Shown: positions 33,665-42,814, counted from the first letter of the stretch. The stretch is 64,000 nt of DNA from JBCCGI01 sp039029355 (GCA_039029355.1 JBCCGI010000016.1:1-64000); one strand, 5' to 3'. Translations and numbers: made by a program. The notes: generated from the letters alone by a model not told the origin.

Positions 33665-35809
33665 ATGAGCACGTTTCGATCCGTGTTGGGGGCTGCGGTT
33701 CTGCTCGCGACGCTCGGCCAGGGCGACGGCGAAGAGGCCCGCTTCGAGAAGGAGTACGGCCGCGTCCAGCAGCAGATGGTCAACAAGCGCTGGAAGAAGG
33801 CGCGCGCGAGCCTGCTCGAGCTGCTCGGCGAGCACCCGGGCGAGCGCTACGTGCTCGCCCGCGAGGCGGAGATCCGGCGCGACCTCGAGCGCTGCTCGTT
33901 CTGGATGGATCACCCGGCGCCTCCGCCCGCCGAGCTGGTCTCGGGCGAGCTGTTGTCCTACCGGCGCTCGACCGGCGCGATCAAGCTGCGCTACCGGCCG
34001 GGCAATCTCCAGGACTTCGAGCGGTCGCGGAGCCCGTTGGGAGCTCTCGTGCATCCCCTGACCTTCGACGGCTCCTACTCGATCGAGCTCGACCTTCCCA
34101 AGTACCCGAGCCACGCCTTCCCGTCGGTCTTGATCGGCTTCGATACCGAGGTCCCGATCCAGGTCGTGTTCGGGCTGAAGAAGTCCGGCCGCGGCAACCT
34201 GCTCACCTGGCTGCCGGCCAAGATCATCGAGCTGCGGGACGGCGGAGCCAAGCTGCTCGCCGACAAGGAGAACCCCCAGGTGGTGGGGGGCGAGCCCGCG
34301 CGCCTCCGCGTCACGGTGAAGTCCGGCTCGGTCGCCGCCTACTGCAACGGACGCAAGCTGGTCAGCGCCAGGCGTCCGAAGGGCTTGTACGGGCGCATCG
34401 CCGTGCTCAACCCGGGTTCCTTCCGTGAGCTGGTCATCTCCGGCACGGCGCAGTCCTCCTGGATCGACGGTCTCGAGGACGCCGCGACCCAGGAGCGGTG
34501 GAGCGCCTTCGAGCAGAGCTTCGAGGTCGACCGCTTGCTGCCGGACTGGTTCCGCGCGCCGGAGCCCGAGGCGCGCGCATCGATCGCCGCCGCGTATCCA
34601 GGGGAGCGGTCTGAGCTGCGCGACGTGCTCCTGGCCGAGACGGTCGCGCACCTCGAGGCCGGAGAGGTCCAGGCCGCGCTCGCCGCCGCCACCGGCGTCG
34701 CCGCCAAGCGGGGCGGCGAGCCCTACCGCAGCTACCTCACCACCCTCGTCTACTACGAAACCGGCGACCTTTGGGCCGCCGCCGACAGCTCGCGCCGCCT
34801 GGTCGAGCTGGCGCCCGCGCACGCGCCCTCGCTGCTGCTGCGCGGCGAGGTGCTGCTCGCGCTGGGGCGTGCGGAGGAGGCCGCCGAGGAGCTCGACCGC
34901 TGGGACGGCGAGCCGCCGGCGAGCGCGGACCTGGTCGAGCTCCAGGTGCGCGCCTGGCTACGCGCGGGCCGCGTCGAGCGGGCCCAGGCCGCGCTGGAAG
35001 CGGGGATCGAAGGCGGCGCGCACGCCGCGTCGCTCCGGCGCGTCGGCGAGCTGGTCACCCAGGTGCTCCACGGCCCGCGGTGGGACGAGGTATACGAGGT
35101 CAAGACGAAGAACTACCACGTCGTCTCCAACCTCGACCGCGAGACCTGCTTCGAGGTCGGCCAGGTGCTCGAGGAGTCCCTCCAGCGCTTCAACCGCGAC
35201 CTGCGCCGCCTTCCGCGCAGCACCCGGCGCTACAAGGTCTACCTCTTCGCGGGCCAGGCGGGCTTCCAGGCCTACCTGAGCGACACCTACGGAACGCGCC
35301 GCGAGAACGTCGCGGGCCTGTACCGCTCCGACGTCGACCAGCTGCTGCTCTGGAACCTGCCCGACCGCGACGAGCTCCTGCGCACGACGCGACACGAGGG
35401 CTTCCATCAGTACTTCGACCGCCTGGTGCCCCAATCGCCCCGCTGGCTCAACGAGGGCTTGGCGGAGTACTACGAGAACATCCGCTCCGTCGGCGGAAGC
35501 TGGCACCAGGACCTGCCCAACGAGCGCCACCTCGCGGCCATCCGCCGGCGCTCGAACCGCATCGCGCTGCGCGACTTCCTCCACGCCTCGCCGGCGGAGT
35601 TCTACGCCCACCCCAAGAGCTACCCCCAGGCCTGGGCCTTGGTGCACTTCCTCCTGCACTCCACGGACGAGGCGCGGAGCGACTTCGACGAGCTGATCGA
35701 CCGGCTGATCGCCGGCGAGAATCCCAGCCGTGCTCTGGCGGCGGTCTTTGGGAGCGGAGATCTAGAGACCCTCGAGCGCGCGTTCGGGGCGCACCTGAAC
35801 GAGCTCTAG
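33665..35809 (+). CDS. Secreted DUF1570 metallopeptidase-like protein (714 aa)
   Basis: The ATG at 33665 has a GGAGG site four bases before it; the frame stays open 81 bases further up without support. A short signal peptide (MSTFRSVLGAAVLLATLGQG) is followed by a coiled, lysine-rich helix, a lectin-like beta domain (about 90-270, FDGSYSIELDLPKYP), TPR-like helices (about 330-460) and a C-terminal DUF1570 domain. The gluzincin zinc site is complete: HEGFH at 577-581 and the third ligand in NEGLAEY (Glu597). It is probably an exported peptidase; the substrate is unknown. Confidence 0.82.
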   Translation: MSTFRSVLGAAVLLATLGQGDGEEARFEKEYGRVQQQMVNKRWKKARASLLELLGEHPGERYVLAREAEIRRDLERCSFWMDHPAPPPAELVSGELLSYRRSTGAIKLRYRPGNLQDFERSRSPLGALVHPLTFDGSYSIELDLPKYPSHAFPSVLIGFDTEVPIQVVFGLKKSGRGNLLTWLPAKIIELRDGGAKLLADKENPQVVGGEPARLRVTVKSGSVAAYCNGRKLVSARRPKGLYGRIAVLNPGSFRELVISGTAQSSWIDGLEDAATQERWSAFEQSFEVDRLLPDWFRAPEPEARASIAAAYPGERSELRDVLLAETVAHLEAGEVQAALAAATGVAAKRGGEPYRSYLTTLVYYETGDLWAAADSSRRLVELAPAHAPSLLLRGEVLLALGRAEEAAEELDRWDGEPPASADLVELQVRAWLRAGRVERAQAALEAGIEGGAHAASLRRVGELVTQVLHGPRWDEVYEVKTKNYHVVSNLDRETCFEVGQVLEESLQRFNRDLRRLPRSTRRYKVYLFAGQAGFQAYLSDTYGTRRENVAGLYRSDVDQLLLWNLPDRDELLRTTRHEGFHQYFDRLVPQSPRWLNEGLAEYYENIRSVGGSWHQDLPNERHLAAIRRRSNRIALRDFLHASPAEFYAHPKSYPQAWALVHFLLHSTDEARSDFDELIDRLIAGENPSRALAAVFGSGDLETLERAFGAHLNEL

Positions 35810-35863
35810 GTCCGCCGAGCGAACCCGCCGTCGCCGCGCCGCGACCGCGTGCGCCGGCAGGAG

Positions 35864-35950
35864 TGGTGGGGGAGGCGGGGCTCGAACCCGCACGGCCATG
35901 CGGCCTTCGGATTTTAAGTCCGATGCGTCTACCGATTTCGCCACTCCCCC
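35864..35950 (-). tRNA. tRNA-Leu (UAA), CCA encoded
   Basis: On the minus strand the acceptor GGGGGAG pairs with CTCCCCC, followed by discriminator A and an encoded CCA. The anticodon stem TCGGA/TCCGA closes the loop CTTAAAA, giving anticodon UAA. A long variable arm (GGCCGCATGGCC) and the T-arm GCGGGTTCGAGCCCCGC complete a class II leucine tRNA. It lies just after the DUF1570 gene, on the opposite strand. Confidence 0.97.
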
Positions 35951-36177
35951 GAGTCGGTTGCAGGGAGGCTAGCAAGCTGGCTGTGGGTGGCAAACCTCGT
36001 AGCCGCCTGCACGCCGTGTCCGCCGTCGATTCGGCTGCCCTTCAGTTCGCCGCACGTGCTCAGGTGGGCGAGCGCGGAGGGCCGCTGCGAGAAGCGGCCC
36101 GATTCGGGTCACGACGGGATGTGCCCCAGCGCCGGTTCCGGGTTCAGGCTTTCCCGAAACGCCGAGCGCCGCCGGCC

Positions 36178-37287
36178 CTACCTCCCGCCCGCGTAGCGCT
36201 CGAGCAGCGCCTTGGCCTCCTTCGTCGCCTCGTTCGAGTTCGCGGTCGTGCGCAGGAACTTCTCCAGCTCCTTGGCGAAGGCGTCGCCGCCCTTGCTCTT
36301 GCGGGCCGGAAACAGCGCGGGCCGCTCGCGGCGCAGCTCGATCCATTTGGTGAGGTCCTGGTTGCGCAGCCGCCAGAGCTTCTCCTTCTTCAGCGCCTTC
36401 TCGATCTCCTCCAGCTCCTTGGCCGCCTCGCCCTTCGGCAGGGCGCTGCGCAGCGCCTCGGCGAGCTCGAAGTAGCGCAGGTCGGGCCCGCCCGCGGCGT
36501 GCTTGCGCAGCTCCTCGAGCCAGGCCCACTGGGTCGACTCGACCAGGTTGACGACGGTCCGCGCGCTCGCGGCCGCCTCGGAGTTCTTCGACTTGAGGAG
36601 CTTCTTCGCCTTGGCGAGCGCGTCCTTGAGCTCCGCGGCGAGATACGCGGACTCGGCCCGCGCGAGCTTCGCGTCGAGCGGGCGGCGCAGCACGGCGACG
36701 TGGGGCCGTTCGTAGGCCCGCCCCAGGGCGTCGAGCAGGTCCTTTTGCGCGGCGATCGGATCGCCCCGCCAGAGCAGCGCGCCGTTCGGCCCGATGACGA
36801 ACGCGTCGTTGCGCCCGTCCGCGTACGGGCTCGGAGAGCGACCGAGGTCCGCGCTGGCCACCGGGTAGGTCACGCGGTGGGTGGAGAGCGCGTTGAGCTC
36901 GGCGGCCAGGCGATCCTCGGGACGCGCGTCGGGCAGCAGCTCGTCGGCGATGCCGATCACCGCCAGCCCGCGGTCGGCGTTGGCGCGCAGGAGGTCGCGC
37001 ATGAGCGGCAGGACGCGCTCGGTGCTCTTCTTGTCGTCCCACGCAAAGGCGTGGACGATCAACGGGCTGCCGCCGTAGCCGGTGAGGCCGCCGCGGTCGG
37101 AGTCGCTGCCATCGCTCCTCTCGTTCGGCTTGTCGCCGGACGCGTACGGCGGCGCGCTGCCCGGCGCGGGGCGCTCGATCCACGAGGAGAGCTGCAGGTC
37201 GGGTGCCAGGCGCTCCAGCTCGAGCGGAGCGGTGCGCGGGGCGTGGGCGAGCGCAACGAGGACGAGCAGCGGGGCGAGGCGGAGCAT
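36178..37287 (-). CDS. Secreted thioredoxin-fold protein lacking the CxxC motif (369 aa)
   Basis: A signal peptide (MLRLAPLLVLVALAHAP) leads into a thioredoxin/AhpC-TSA-like domain (PDLQLSSWI, GGSPLIVHAFAWDD, GLAVIGIADELLP, YPVASADLGRS, NDAFVIGPNGALLWRGDP), but where TlpA-like proteins have WCxxC this one reads AFAWDDKKS, so it cannot do disulfide chemistry in the usual way. The second half is a lysine/alanine-rich helical region, partly coiled coil (residues about 200-369). A structural or binding role is likely. Confidence 0.7.
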   Translation of the reverse strand: MLRLAPLLVLVALAHAPRTAPLELERLAPDLQLSSWIERPAPGSAPPYASGDKPNERSDGSDSDRGGLTGYGGSPLIVHAFAWDDKKSTERVLPLMRDLLRANADRGLAVIGIADELLPDARPEDRLAAELNALSTHRVTYPVASADLGRSPSPYADGRNDAFVIGPNGALLWRGDPIAAQKDLLDALGRAYERPHVAVLRRPLDAKLARAESAYLAAELKDALAKAKKLLKSKNSEAAASARTVVNLVESTQWAWLEELRKHAAGGPDLRYFELAEALRSALPKGEAAKELEEIEKALKKEKLWRLRNQDLTKWIELRRERPALFPARKSKGGDAFAKELEKFLRTTANSNEATKEAKALLERYAGGR

Positions 37288-37428
37288 GCGCTCGAGGATA
37301 CCTGGACGGCGCCTAGGGCATCCCCGAGCTCGGTCGGGTCGCGCGGGCCGCCGCCGGATTGCGGCCTTGTAGGGTGGGTGCTACGGTCGGCGTCCGCGCC
37401 GCCGGTTCATGGCGCGGCTCTAGGTCGG

Positions 37429-38331
37429 ATGGAAAACGTCTCGGTTCAAAGGCTGAAGGACGCGGGCGTCCACTTCGGTGGCCGCGTGTCGCGCTGGAAC
37501 CCGAAGATGGCGCCGTACGTTCACGGCCAGCGGGACGAGATTCACATCATCGACCTGCGCGCGACCGTGCGCGCGCTGCTGCGCGCTCAGAACTTCCTGC
37601 TCAACGTCGCGCGCGAGGGGCAGCAGGTGCTCTGGGTTGGGACGAAGCGTCAGGTGAAGAGCCTGGTCGAGGAGGTCGGGCGCACCACCGGCATGCCGGT
37701 CGTCAACGAGCGTTGGCTCGGCGGCACGCTCACCAACCTGACCGCGATCCAGAGCCGACTGCGCCGCCTCGACGAGCTCGAGGCGATGGAGCGCGACGGC
37801 TCGTTCGAGCACCTCTCGCGCAAGCAGGCCTCGATGCTCCGCCGCGAGCAGCGCAAGATCCAGCGGAACCTGAGCGGCCTGCGCGACCTGCGGGGCTTCC
37901 CGGCCGCGCTGGTCGTGGTCGACCCCGGGCGCGAGCCGAACGCGATCCGCGAGGCGCGCAAGATGGGCGTCGCGGTGATCGGGATCCTCGACACCGACAG
38001 CGACCCCGACGGCATCGACATCGTGATTCCCGGCAACGACGACGCGCTGAAGTCGGTCCGGATCCTGCTCGACTCGTTGGCGAGCGCCGTACGGGAAGGC
38101 ACCGGGCAGTATCGGGAGCGCATGGCGAACGCCGAGGAGCCCCGTGCGGAGCCGACCCCGGCGCTCGGCGAAGCGGACAGCCGCGAGATCGTCCAGAAGC
38201 TAGGGCTCGTCGCCGCGGCCCTGGGCACGCTCGAGTCGGAATACGCCGCGCTGCGCGAGGCGTTCGGCGTTCCGGCGAGACGAAGCGAAGCGCCCGCGGC
38301 GGAGGCCCAGGGGGAAGCGCACCATGAGTAG
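37429..38331 (+). CDS. rpsB: 30S ribosomal protein S2 (300 aa)
   Basis: Unmistakable S2: AGVHFGGRVSRWNPKMAPYV, IHIIDLRATVRALLRAQNFL, VLWVGTKRQVKSLVEE, NERWLGGTLTNLTAIQSRL and VIPGNDDALKSVRILLDSL. The S2 core ends near residue 225 and is followed by about 75 acidic, alanine-rich residues, longer than the usual S2 tail. In most bacteria rpsB is followed by tsf; here the next gene is a small coiled-coil protein overlapping the rpsB stop by eight bases, and no tsf is in the window. Confidence 0.96.
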   Translation: MENVSVQRLKDAGVHFGGRVSRWNPKMAPYVHGQRDEIHIIDLRATVRALLRAQNFLLNVAREGQQVLWVGTKRQVKSLVEEVGRTTGMPVVNERWLGGTLTNLTAIQSRLRRLDELEAMERDGSFEHLSRKQASMLRREQRKIQRNLSGLRDLRGFPAALVVVDPGREPNAIREARKMGVAVIGILDTDSDPDGIDIVIPGNDDALKSVRILLDSLASAVREGTGQYRERMANAEEPRAEPTPALGEADSREIVQKLGLVAAALGTLESEYAALREAFGVPARRSEAPAAEAQGEAHHE

Positions 38332-38710
38332 CCTAGGCGACGCGGTCACCATCATTCAGAAGCTCGCGAGCCTGCTCTCCCGGGTCGACGACCTGGGCGC
38401 GGACTTCAAGGCCTTCCGCACCGCTGCCGACGCGAAGCTCGACGAGATGCGCACCGAGGTCGGGCGGGTGTCGGAGCGCGTGGCGCGGCTGGAGGCGGCC
38501 GAGGAGAGCACGACGGCGCGGGTGGCGGGGCTCGAGGCGATGCGCGACGAGCTCGCTCAGCTCTCCGAGCGCGTGGCGGTCCTCGAGGCGGCCGACGAGG
38601 CGAAGGCCGACAAGATCGACGCCAAGCTGGCGCGCCTGCACGCCGAGGTCGACCGGGCGGTGATCAAGATCAAGGCCCGGATGGATCAGCTGATCGAGGC
38701 GGCGGAGTAG
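38324..38710 (+). CDS. Small coiled-coil protein overlapping rpsB (128 aa)
   Basis: Starts MSSLGDAVTIIQKLASLLSR eight bases before the rpsB stop, so it is translationally coupled to S2. Nearly the whole length is heptad-patterned coiled coil (VSERVARLEAAEESTTARVA, LSERVAVLEAADEAKADKID). It has no membrane segment or enzymatic motif. I do not recognise a family. Strict coupling to rpsB suggests expression matched to ribosome synthesis; a ribosome-associated or structural function is a guess. Confidence 0.7.
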   Translation: MSSLGDAVTIIQKLASLLSRVDDLGADFKAFRTAADAKLDEMRTEVGRVSERVARLEAAEESTTARVAGLEAMRDELAQLSERVAVLEAADEAKADKIDAKLARLHAEVDRAVIKIKARMDQLIEAAE

Positions 38711-38725
38711 CCGGCGGGCGTCGGG

Positions 38726-39211
38726 TCAGCGCAGCGGGCGCGCCTCGACGTTCAGCCGCCGCTCCCAACCTTCACGCAGGTGCAGCTCCTCGGTCTCGAC
38801 CTCGAGCCACGACGTGTACGTCGCGCCCGGAGCCATCCCGTCGCCCAGCGGCGCGAGCAGGTCGAGCCACTGGGTGGCGAAGTCGCCGGTCACCGGGTCG
38901 AGCACCGTCAGCGTCACGCGCGGGGTGTCCAACCGAACGCCGCTGGTGTTCTCGAACGTGAACTGCGAGCGGAGCACCGCGCGGCCCGGACGGCCCCGCA
39001 GCTCGAACTCGTGTAGGTGCAGCGTGCCGACGGGGAAGTCGAGCCGCTGTGGCAGCTCGACGTTCTCCTCGACGAACGCCTTCTGAAGGTCGAGCGCGAG
39101 GAGGTCCGCCTCGTGCTGCATGGCCGCGGAGCGCAGCGAGCGGTTCTCCGCTTCGGATGCAGCGCACGCGCCGAGGGCCAGGGTGCAAATCAGCCTGCCG
39201 AGTTGCTTCAT
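38726..39211 (-). CDS. Lipoprotein, DUF1425-like (161 aa)
   Basis: The N-terminus MKQLGRLICTLALGACAAS carries a lipobox (LGAC, Cys16) for lipid anchoring. The mature part contains a beta-sandwich region LRSQFTFENTSGVRLDTPRV, VTLTVLDPVTGDFATQWLDL, similar in pattern to DUF1425/YcfL-like small lipoproteins that bind other envelope proteins. The match is by pattern only. It is convergent with the coiled-coil gene after rpsB. Confidence 0.6.
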   Translation of the reverse strand: MKQLGRLICTLALGACAASEAENRSLRSAAMQHEADLLALDLQKAFVEENVELPQRLDFPVGTLHLHEFELRGRPGRAVLRSQFTFENTSGVRLDTPRVTLTVLDPVTGDFATQWLDLLAPLGDGMAPGATYTSWLEVETEELHLREGWERRLNVEARPLR

Positions 39212-39717
39212 GCGGGTGGGGTCGATCGTGGGTGAGGGCGCGAGAGGCAGGCGCCGGCCTGCGCTCTCCTGCCGTGCGCACGCTCCAGCGTAACCTGCGA
39301 ACCCGCATTCCGAGACGCGCGGGAGCGCGGGGTCTTCCCGGGCTCGCCTCTATTTTTTGTGCGAAAGGCCCTCAGGGTTCGCGCGCGTTTTCCGTCTTGT
39401 GGGATGAGCGTTGAGGGACGCTTGCGAGCGGCACCGCGCCCCCCCGTGTGCCGCCGCTGGGGGGAGCTTGCCCGCCGGCTGACCTGAGACAGCCTCCCCC
39501 CCTTCTTTTGCCGCCTCGGCCGCTCGCTTCCACTGTCGGGCGGTCGGGGTGGCTCTTTTCTCATCCGTGTAACCCGCGCAGGTTTTTCGCGCGGATGAGC
39601 GGCTTCCCATCGGCGCTTCACCGGCCCTTCAGTGTCGCGGGCTTAGATGCCTCCCATGCGACGTCCGCGCGGGCTCGCCCCTGGACCTTGAACGTCAACG
39701 AACCGGAGAAACAACCG
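39212..39717. other. 506-bp intergenic/leader region upstream of the PRC-barrel-like gene
   Basis: This gap lies between two divergent genes. It holds two A/T-rich islands unusual for this genome (TATTTTTTG at 39352-39360 and GGTTTTTCGC at 39581-39590), C/G homopolymer runs, and two mutually exclusive stems at 39560-39599. A GGAG ribosome site precedes the ATG at 39718. I find no tRNA, known small RNA or coding sequence. A resemblance of GGGCTTAGATGC to 23S rRNA was judged chance. Confidence 0.5.
39560..39599 (+). promoter_or_regulatory. Two competing RNA stems in the leader of the PRC-barrel-like gene
   Basis: An outer 8-bp stem CTCATCCG (39560-39567) / CGGATGAG (39592-39599) and an inner 6-bp stem CCGCGC (39574-39579) / GCGCGG (39589-39594) share bases 39592-39594, so only one can form fully. 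The inner loop contains the T5 run. Located 119 bases before the ATG, it could be an attenuator or switch; no ligand class is recognised. Confidence 0.3.
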
Positions 39718-40536
39718 ATGAAGCCCCTTTCGTCCCTCGCGCTGCTCGCGGCGCTTACCGTTGCGCCGGCGGGTTCGCTCGCGGCGCAGGACCGAGGCTA
39801 CGACCAGGCGCCGCCGCCCCCGGCAGAGGCGGCGGACAAGAAACCCGTCTTCGTGCGCGCCGCGCTCGGCAAGGATGCCGCGCTGCGCGACGCGAGCGGC
39901 GAGCGCGTCGGCACCGTGCAGGACCACGTCGTCGAGCGCAAGACCGGCCGGGTGGCCGTCTTCGCCGTCGAAGTGGCCGGCGCGGATGGAGCGCCGAAGA
40001 CCGTCGGCGTGCCGTTCTCGGCCCTCGCTTTCGACGCCGAAGCGCGCGAGCTGCGGGTGAGCCTCGGCCTGACCGAGCTGCAGGCGCTGCCCGAGTTCGA
40101 TGCGAAGAAGGCGCGCGACGGCGCCATGCGCGCCGAGCCGCGCGAGGCGGCGGCCGCCAAGGACGCGGCGCCGAAGCACCTGCTCAGCTCCGAGATCCAC
40201 GGCGGCGTGCTCGAGGTCGAGGGCAGCGCGGTCGGCAAGGTCGCCGGCCTCGTGATCGAGCCCAGCCGCGGCATGGTCGTGTTCGCGCTCGCGGGGCGCG
40301 AGGGCGGCGACGGCTCGTCGCCCGTCCTCGTGCCGTGGGCCGCGATGAAGTGGTCGGCGCCGGCCGAAGGCGCGGAGGAGCGCGAGAAAGCGCACTTCGC
40401 CCTCTCGGTCGCGCCGGAGAAGCTGGAGGCGGCACCGCGCCTCGAGCGCGGAGACCTGAAATCGATCGACAAGACGCTCGTCACCAGCGTGTTCGCCTTC
40501 TGGGGCGTGCAGCCGGGCGTCCGCGGCGATCGGTAG
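39718..40536 (+). CDS. Secreted PRC-barrel-like protein (272 aa)
   Basis: The ATG at 39718, with GGAG ten bases upstream, starts a signal peptide (MKPLSSLALLAALTVAPAGSLAAQ). The mature protein has two PRC-barrel-like beta segments: RDASGERVGTVQDHVVERKT with GVPFSALAFDAEARELRV, and VEGSAVGKVAGLVIEPSRGM with VLVPWAAMKW. PRC-barrels are small beta barrels that mediate binding. The frame continues upstream to 39448 without a start signal. Export plus the doubled barrel suggests an envelope stress or binding protein; its exact role is unknown. Confidence 0.78.
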   Translation: MKPLSSLALLAALTVAPAGSLAAQDRGYDQAPPPPAEAADKKPVFVRAALGKDAALRDASGERVGTVQDHVVERKTGRVAVFAVEVAGADGAPKTVGVPFSALAFDAEARELRVSLGLTELQALPEFDAKKARDGAMRAEPREAAAAKDAAPKHLLSSEIHGGVLEVEGSAVGKVAGLVIEPSRGMVVFALAGREGGDGSSPVLVPWAAMKWSAPAEGAEEREKAHFALSVAPEKLEAAPRLERGDLKSIDKTLVTSVFAFWGVQPGVRGDR

Positions 40537-40658
40537 CGTTCGCTCGGACCTCCTCCCCGTCCGATGTGACCCTTGCCCTTCCTTGCCCGGGGGAGAGATT
40601 CGAGGGAATCGGGACGAACGCTCGCTAGCACCGGGGCGCGCCGCCCGTCGACGCGGTC

Positions 40659-41345
40659 ATGAAGACCCGTCTCCTGGGCGCGCTCGCCCTCCTCGTCCCT
40701 TCTTGCACGTCCCCGACCGCGCCAATCGAGCTCGACGCGCTCGCACAGGACCTTGCCGCCGGCCGCGTGGCGGCGGCCGAGGTCCTGGTCGCGCCCGAGT
40801 GGCAGGTCCTGCGCCGGGAGGAGTCCTTTCGCCTCCTGATGCGGGACCACGCACCGGTCGGGGACGTGCGGCTCGATCCGCCTGAGGAGCCCGGCGTGCC
40901 GCTCCGGATCGAGGGGCGGATCACCGACACCGCGGGCGCCCCGCTCGCCGGCGTCGGCCTGTACGTCTACCACACCGATCGGGACGGCCTGTACGCCCCG
41001 GGGGAGAGCCCTGACGACGGCGAGCGCTCGCCGCGGCTCTACGGCTTCCTACGCACCGACGCGGGCGGGCGCTACCGCGTGCGCAGCGTGCTGCCCGGCG
41101 GCTACGCGGGGCACGACGATGCGATCCCGCACGTCCACTTCGCGCTGCACGCGCCCGGCTACGAGCGCACGCGCGGCAGCGGGCCCCCCTCGCTGTACTT
41201 CGGCGACCGCGTGACGATGAAGCCGGAGTACCGGGCGGAGATCGACCTCGACGGCGGCTGGATCGCGTCGCCGGAGCCCGATGCAGATGGCGTGGTGCGC
41301 TGCACGTACGACTGGGTGCTGCGCCGCGGCGCGGAAACGCGCTAG
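40659..41345 (+). CDS. Intradiol ring-cleavage dioxygenase-like lipoprotein (228 aa)
   Basis: MKTRLLGALALLVPSC carries a lipobox (Cys16). The rest matches the core of protocatechuate/catechol intradiol dioxygenases: IEGRITDTAGAPLAGVGLYV, LRTDAGGRYRVRSVLPGGY, and the PHVHF histidine pair of the iron site. Known members open catechol rings with Fe(III) held by two Tyr and two His. Exported single-domain homologues of unknown substrate are common in bacteria. The stop overlaps the convergent HEAT lipoprotein gene by four bases. Confidence 0.78.
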   Translation: MKTRLLGALALLVPSCTSPTAPIELDALAQDLAAGRVAAAEVLVAPEWQVLRREESFRLLMRDHAPVGDVRLDPPEEPGVPLRIEGRITDTAGAPLAGVGLYVYHTDRDGLYAPGESPDDGERSPRLYGFLRTDAGGRYRVRSVLPGGYAGHDDAIPHVHFALHAPGYERTRGSGPPSLYFGDRVTMKPEYRAEIDLDGGWIASPEPDADGVVRCTYDWVLRRGAETR

Positions 41346-42814
41346 CGCGCCAGGTGCGCGCGGACCAGCTCCGCGCGGGCGGCGCGGCGTGCGCGCGTCG
41401 CGCTCGGCTCCTCGGCCGCGCGTCCCGGCGGGGCGAGCGCGTCCCAGCGCGCGAGCAGGTCGCCGGCGTCGCGCGCGTACAGCCAGTCGCGCAGCGCGCG
41501 TTCGGAGCTCGCCGGGTCGACGCGCTCGTCCTCCAACCAGACGGTCAGCCGCAGCGCGACCTCCTCGGCGTCGGGGTCGGCGCGCACGAGGCTCTCGGCC
41601 GCCGCCTGGGCCAGCTCGGCGGGCTCGGCGTCGAGCAGCGGGGAGAGCACGGCCGCGGCCCTCCGCGGGGAGAGCACGCTCAGGTACCCGAGCGCCCGCG
41701 CGCAGGCGAGCCGCAGCCCCGGCGCGGTGTCCGGGTGCAGCAGGTCGGCGAGCACCTCGGCCGCCGGCCCGTGGTCGACCTGCCCCAGAGCCACCGCGGC
41801 GTGTGGCGCGAGCTCGGGGTCGCCGAGGGCCGCCAGCAGCTCCGCCCCCGCGCCCGCCGCGCGCCGCCCCATGCGCTGCAGGCACTGCGCCGCGTGGACG
41901 CGCACGTACACGTCGCGGTCGTGCAGCGCCTCGCCCAGGACGTCGACCGCGGCGACGTCCATGCGCTGCAGCAGGAAGCGCGCGTCGTCGACGCCGCGCA
42001 GCTGGAACTCGTTCAGGCGCGCGACCCAGCCGCACAGGGCGGCGCGCAGCGCGGGCGAGCGCGCGGGGGGCGCGAAGTCGCGCTCGTCCGCCGGGCGGCG
42101 CCAGGCGCGCCAGAGGTCGGTGGCGGACTCCTGCCCGAAGCGCGCGAGCAGCGCCGACAGCTCGCGCTGCGCGCTCGATTGCGCCGGGCTCTGGGCGTTG
42201 CCGGCGATGGCGATCAGCCCGTCGAGCCCCGCCAGGTTGCCGTGGCGCGCGAGGGCGACGGCGAGCCAGACCACGGTCTCGTGGTCGCGCTCGTACTTCA
42301 GGCGCAGGACCAGCGCGGGCAGGAGGCGGTCCGGCCCGTCCTCGGCCAGCCGCCACGCGGCGCGCGCGCGCATCCAGCCGGGCTCGGCGTCGCTGGCGAG
42401 GCTCAGCAACCCGTCGGCGCCGCGCTCGCTCGCGAGGTCGATCAGGTCGAGCGCCGAGGCGCGCTCGCGGTCGGGCCGTCCGCCGTCCCGGGCCAGCGCG
42501 ACGAGCGCGGCCGTCGCGTCGTCCCCGAGCCGCGCCACGTCGTCGCGCGCGACCTGGAGCATGCCCGCATCCGAGGTCACGAGGATCGCGAGGCCCTCGG
42601 CCTCGGCGCGCGCCGCTTCGTCGACCTCGGCGTCGTCGTCCGACGCCTCCGCGGGCGCGGGGCAGGCGGCGAGGGTGTCGCGCAGCTCGAAGGGGGCGAG
42701 GGACGGAGGCGTGGATGCGTGCGGAGAGGCGGGCTCCGCGCCCTCGGCCCCGCCGCCGCAGGCGGAGAGCAGGAGCGACGCGAGCGTGAGGGCGGTACGC
42801 GGCCGGAGGATCAC
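41342..42814 (-). CDS. HEAT-repeat lipoprotein (490 aa)
   Basis: The GTG at 42814 overlaps the stop of the cytochrome gene (GTGA). It opens VILRPRTALTLASLLLSACG with a lipobox (LSAC). The frame is open far upstream, but that is antisense sequence. Most of the protein is alpha-helical HEAT-like repeats (DRDVYVRVHAAQCLQRMGRR, PELAPHAAVALGQVDHGPAA). Coupling to a multihaem cytochrome suggests a scaffold for an envelope redox complex. Confidence 0.72.
   Translation of the reverse strand: MILRPRTALTLASLLLSACGGGAEGAEPASPHASTPPSLAPFELRDTLAACPAPAEASDDDAEVDEAARAEAEGLAILVTSDAGMLQVARDDVARLGDDATAALVALARDGGRPDRERASALDLIDLASERGADGLLSLASDAEPGWMRARAAWRLAEDGPDRLLPALVLRLKYERDHETVVWLAVALARHGNLAGLDGLIAIAGNAQSPAQSSAQRELSALLARFGQESATDLWRAWRRPADERDFAPPARSPALRAALCGWVARLNEFQLRGVDDARFLLQRMDVAAVDVLGEALHDRDVYVRVHAAQCLQRMGRRAAGAGAELLAALGDPELAPHAAVALGQVDHGPAAEVLADLLHPDTAPGLRLACARALGYLSVLSPRRAAAVLSPLLDAEPAELAQAAAESLVRADPDAEEVALRLTVWLEDERVDPASSERALRDWLYARDAGDLLARWDALAPPGRAAEEPSATRARRAARAELVRAHLAR

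Noticed and set aside
39640..39655. GGGCTTAGATGC resembling the complement of the 3' region of 23S rRNA
   Set aside because: Only about a dozen bases match, with wrong spacing to other rRNA elements.
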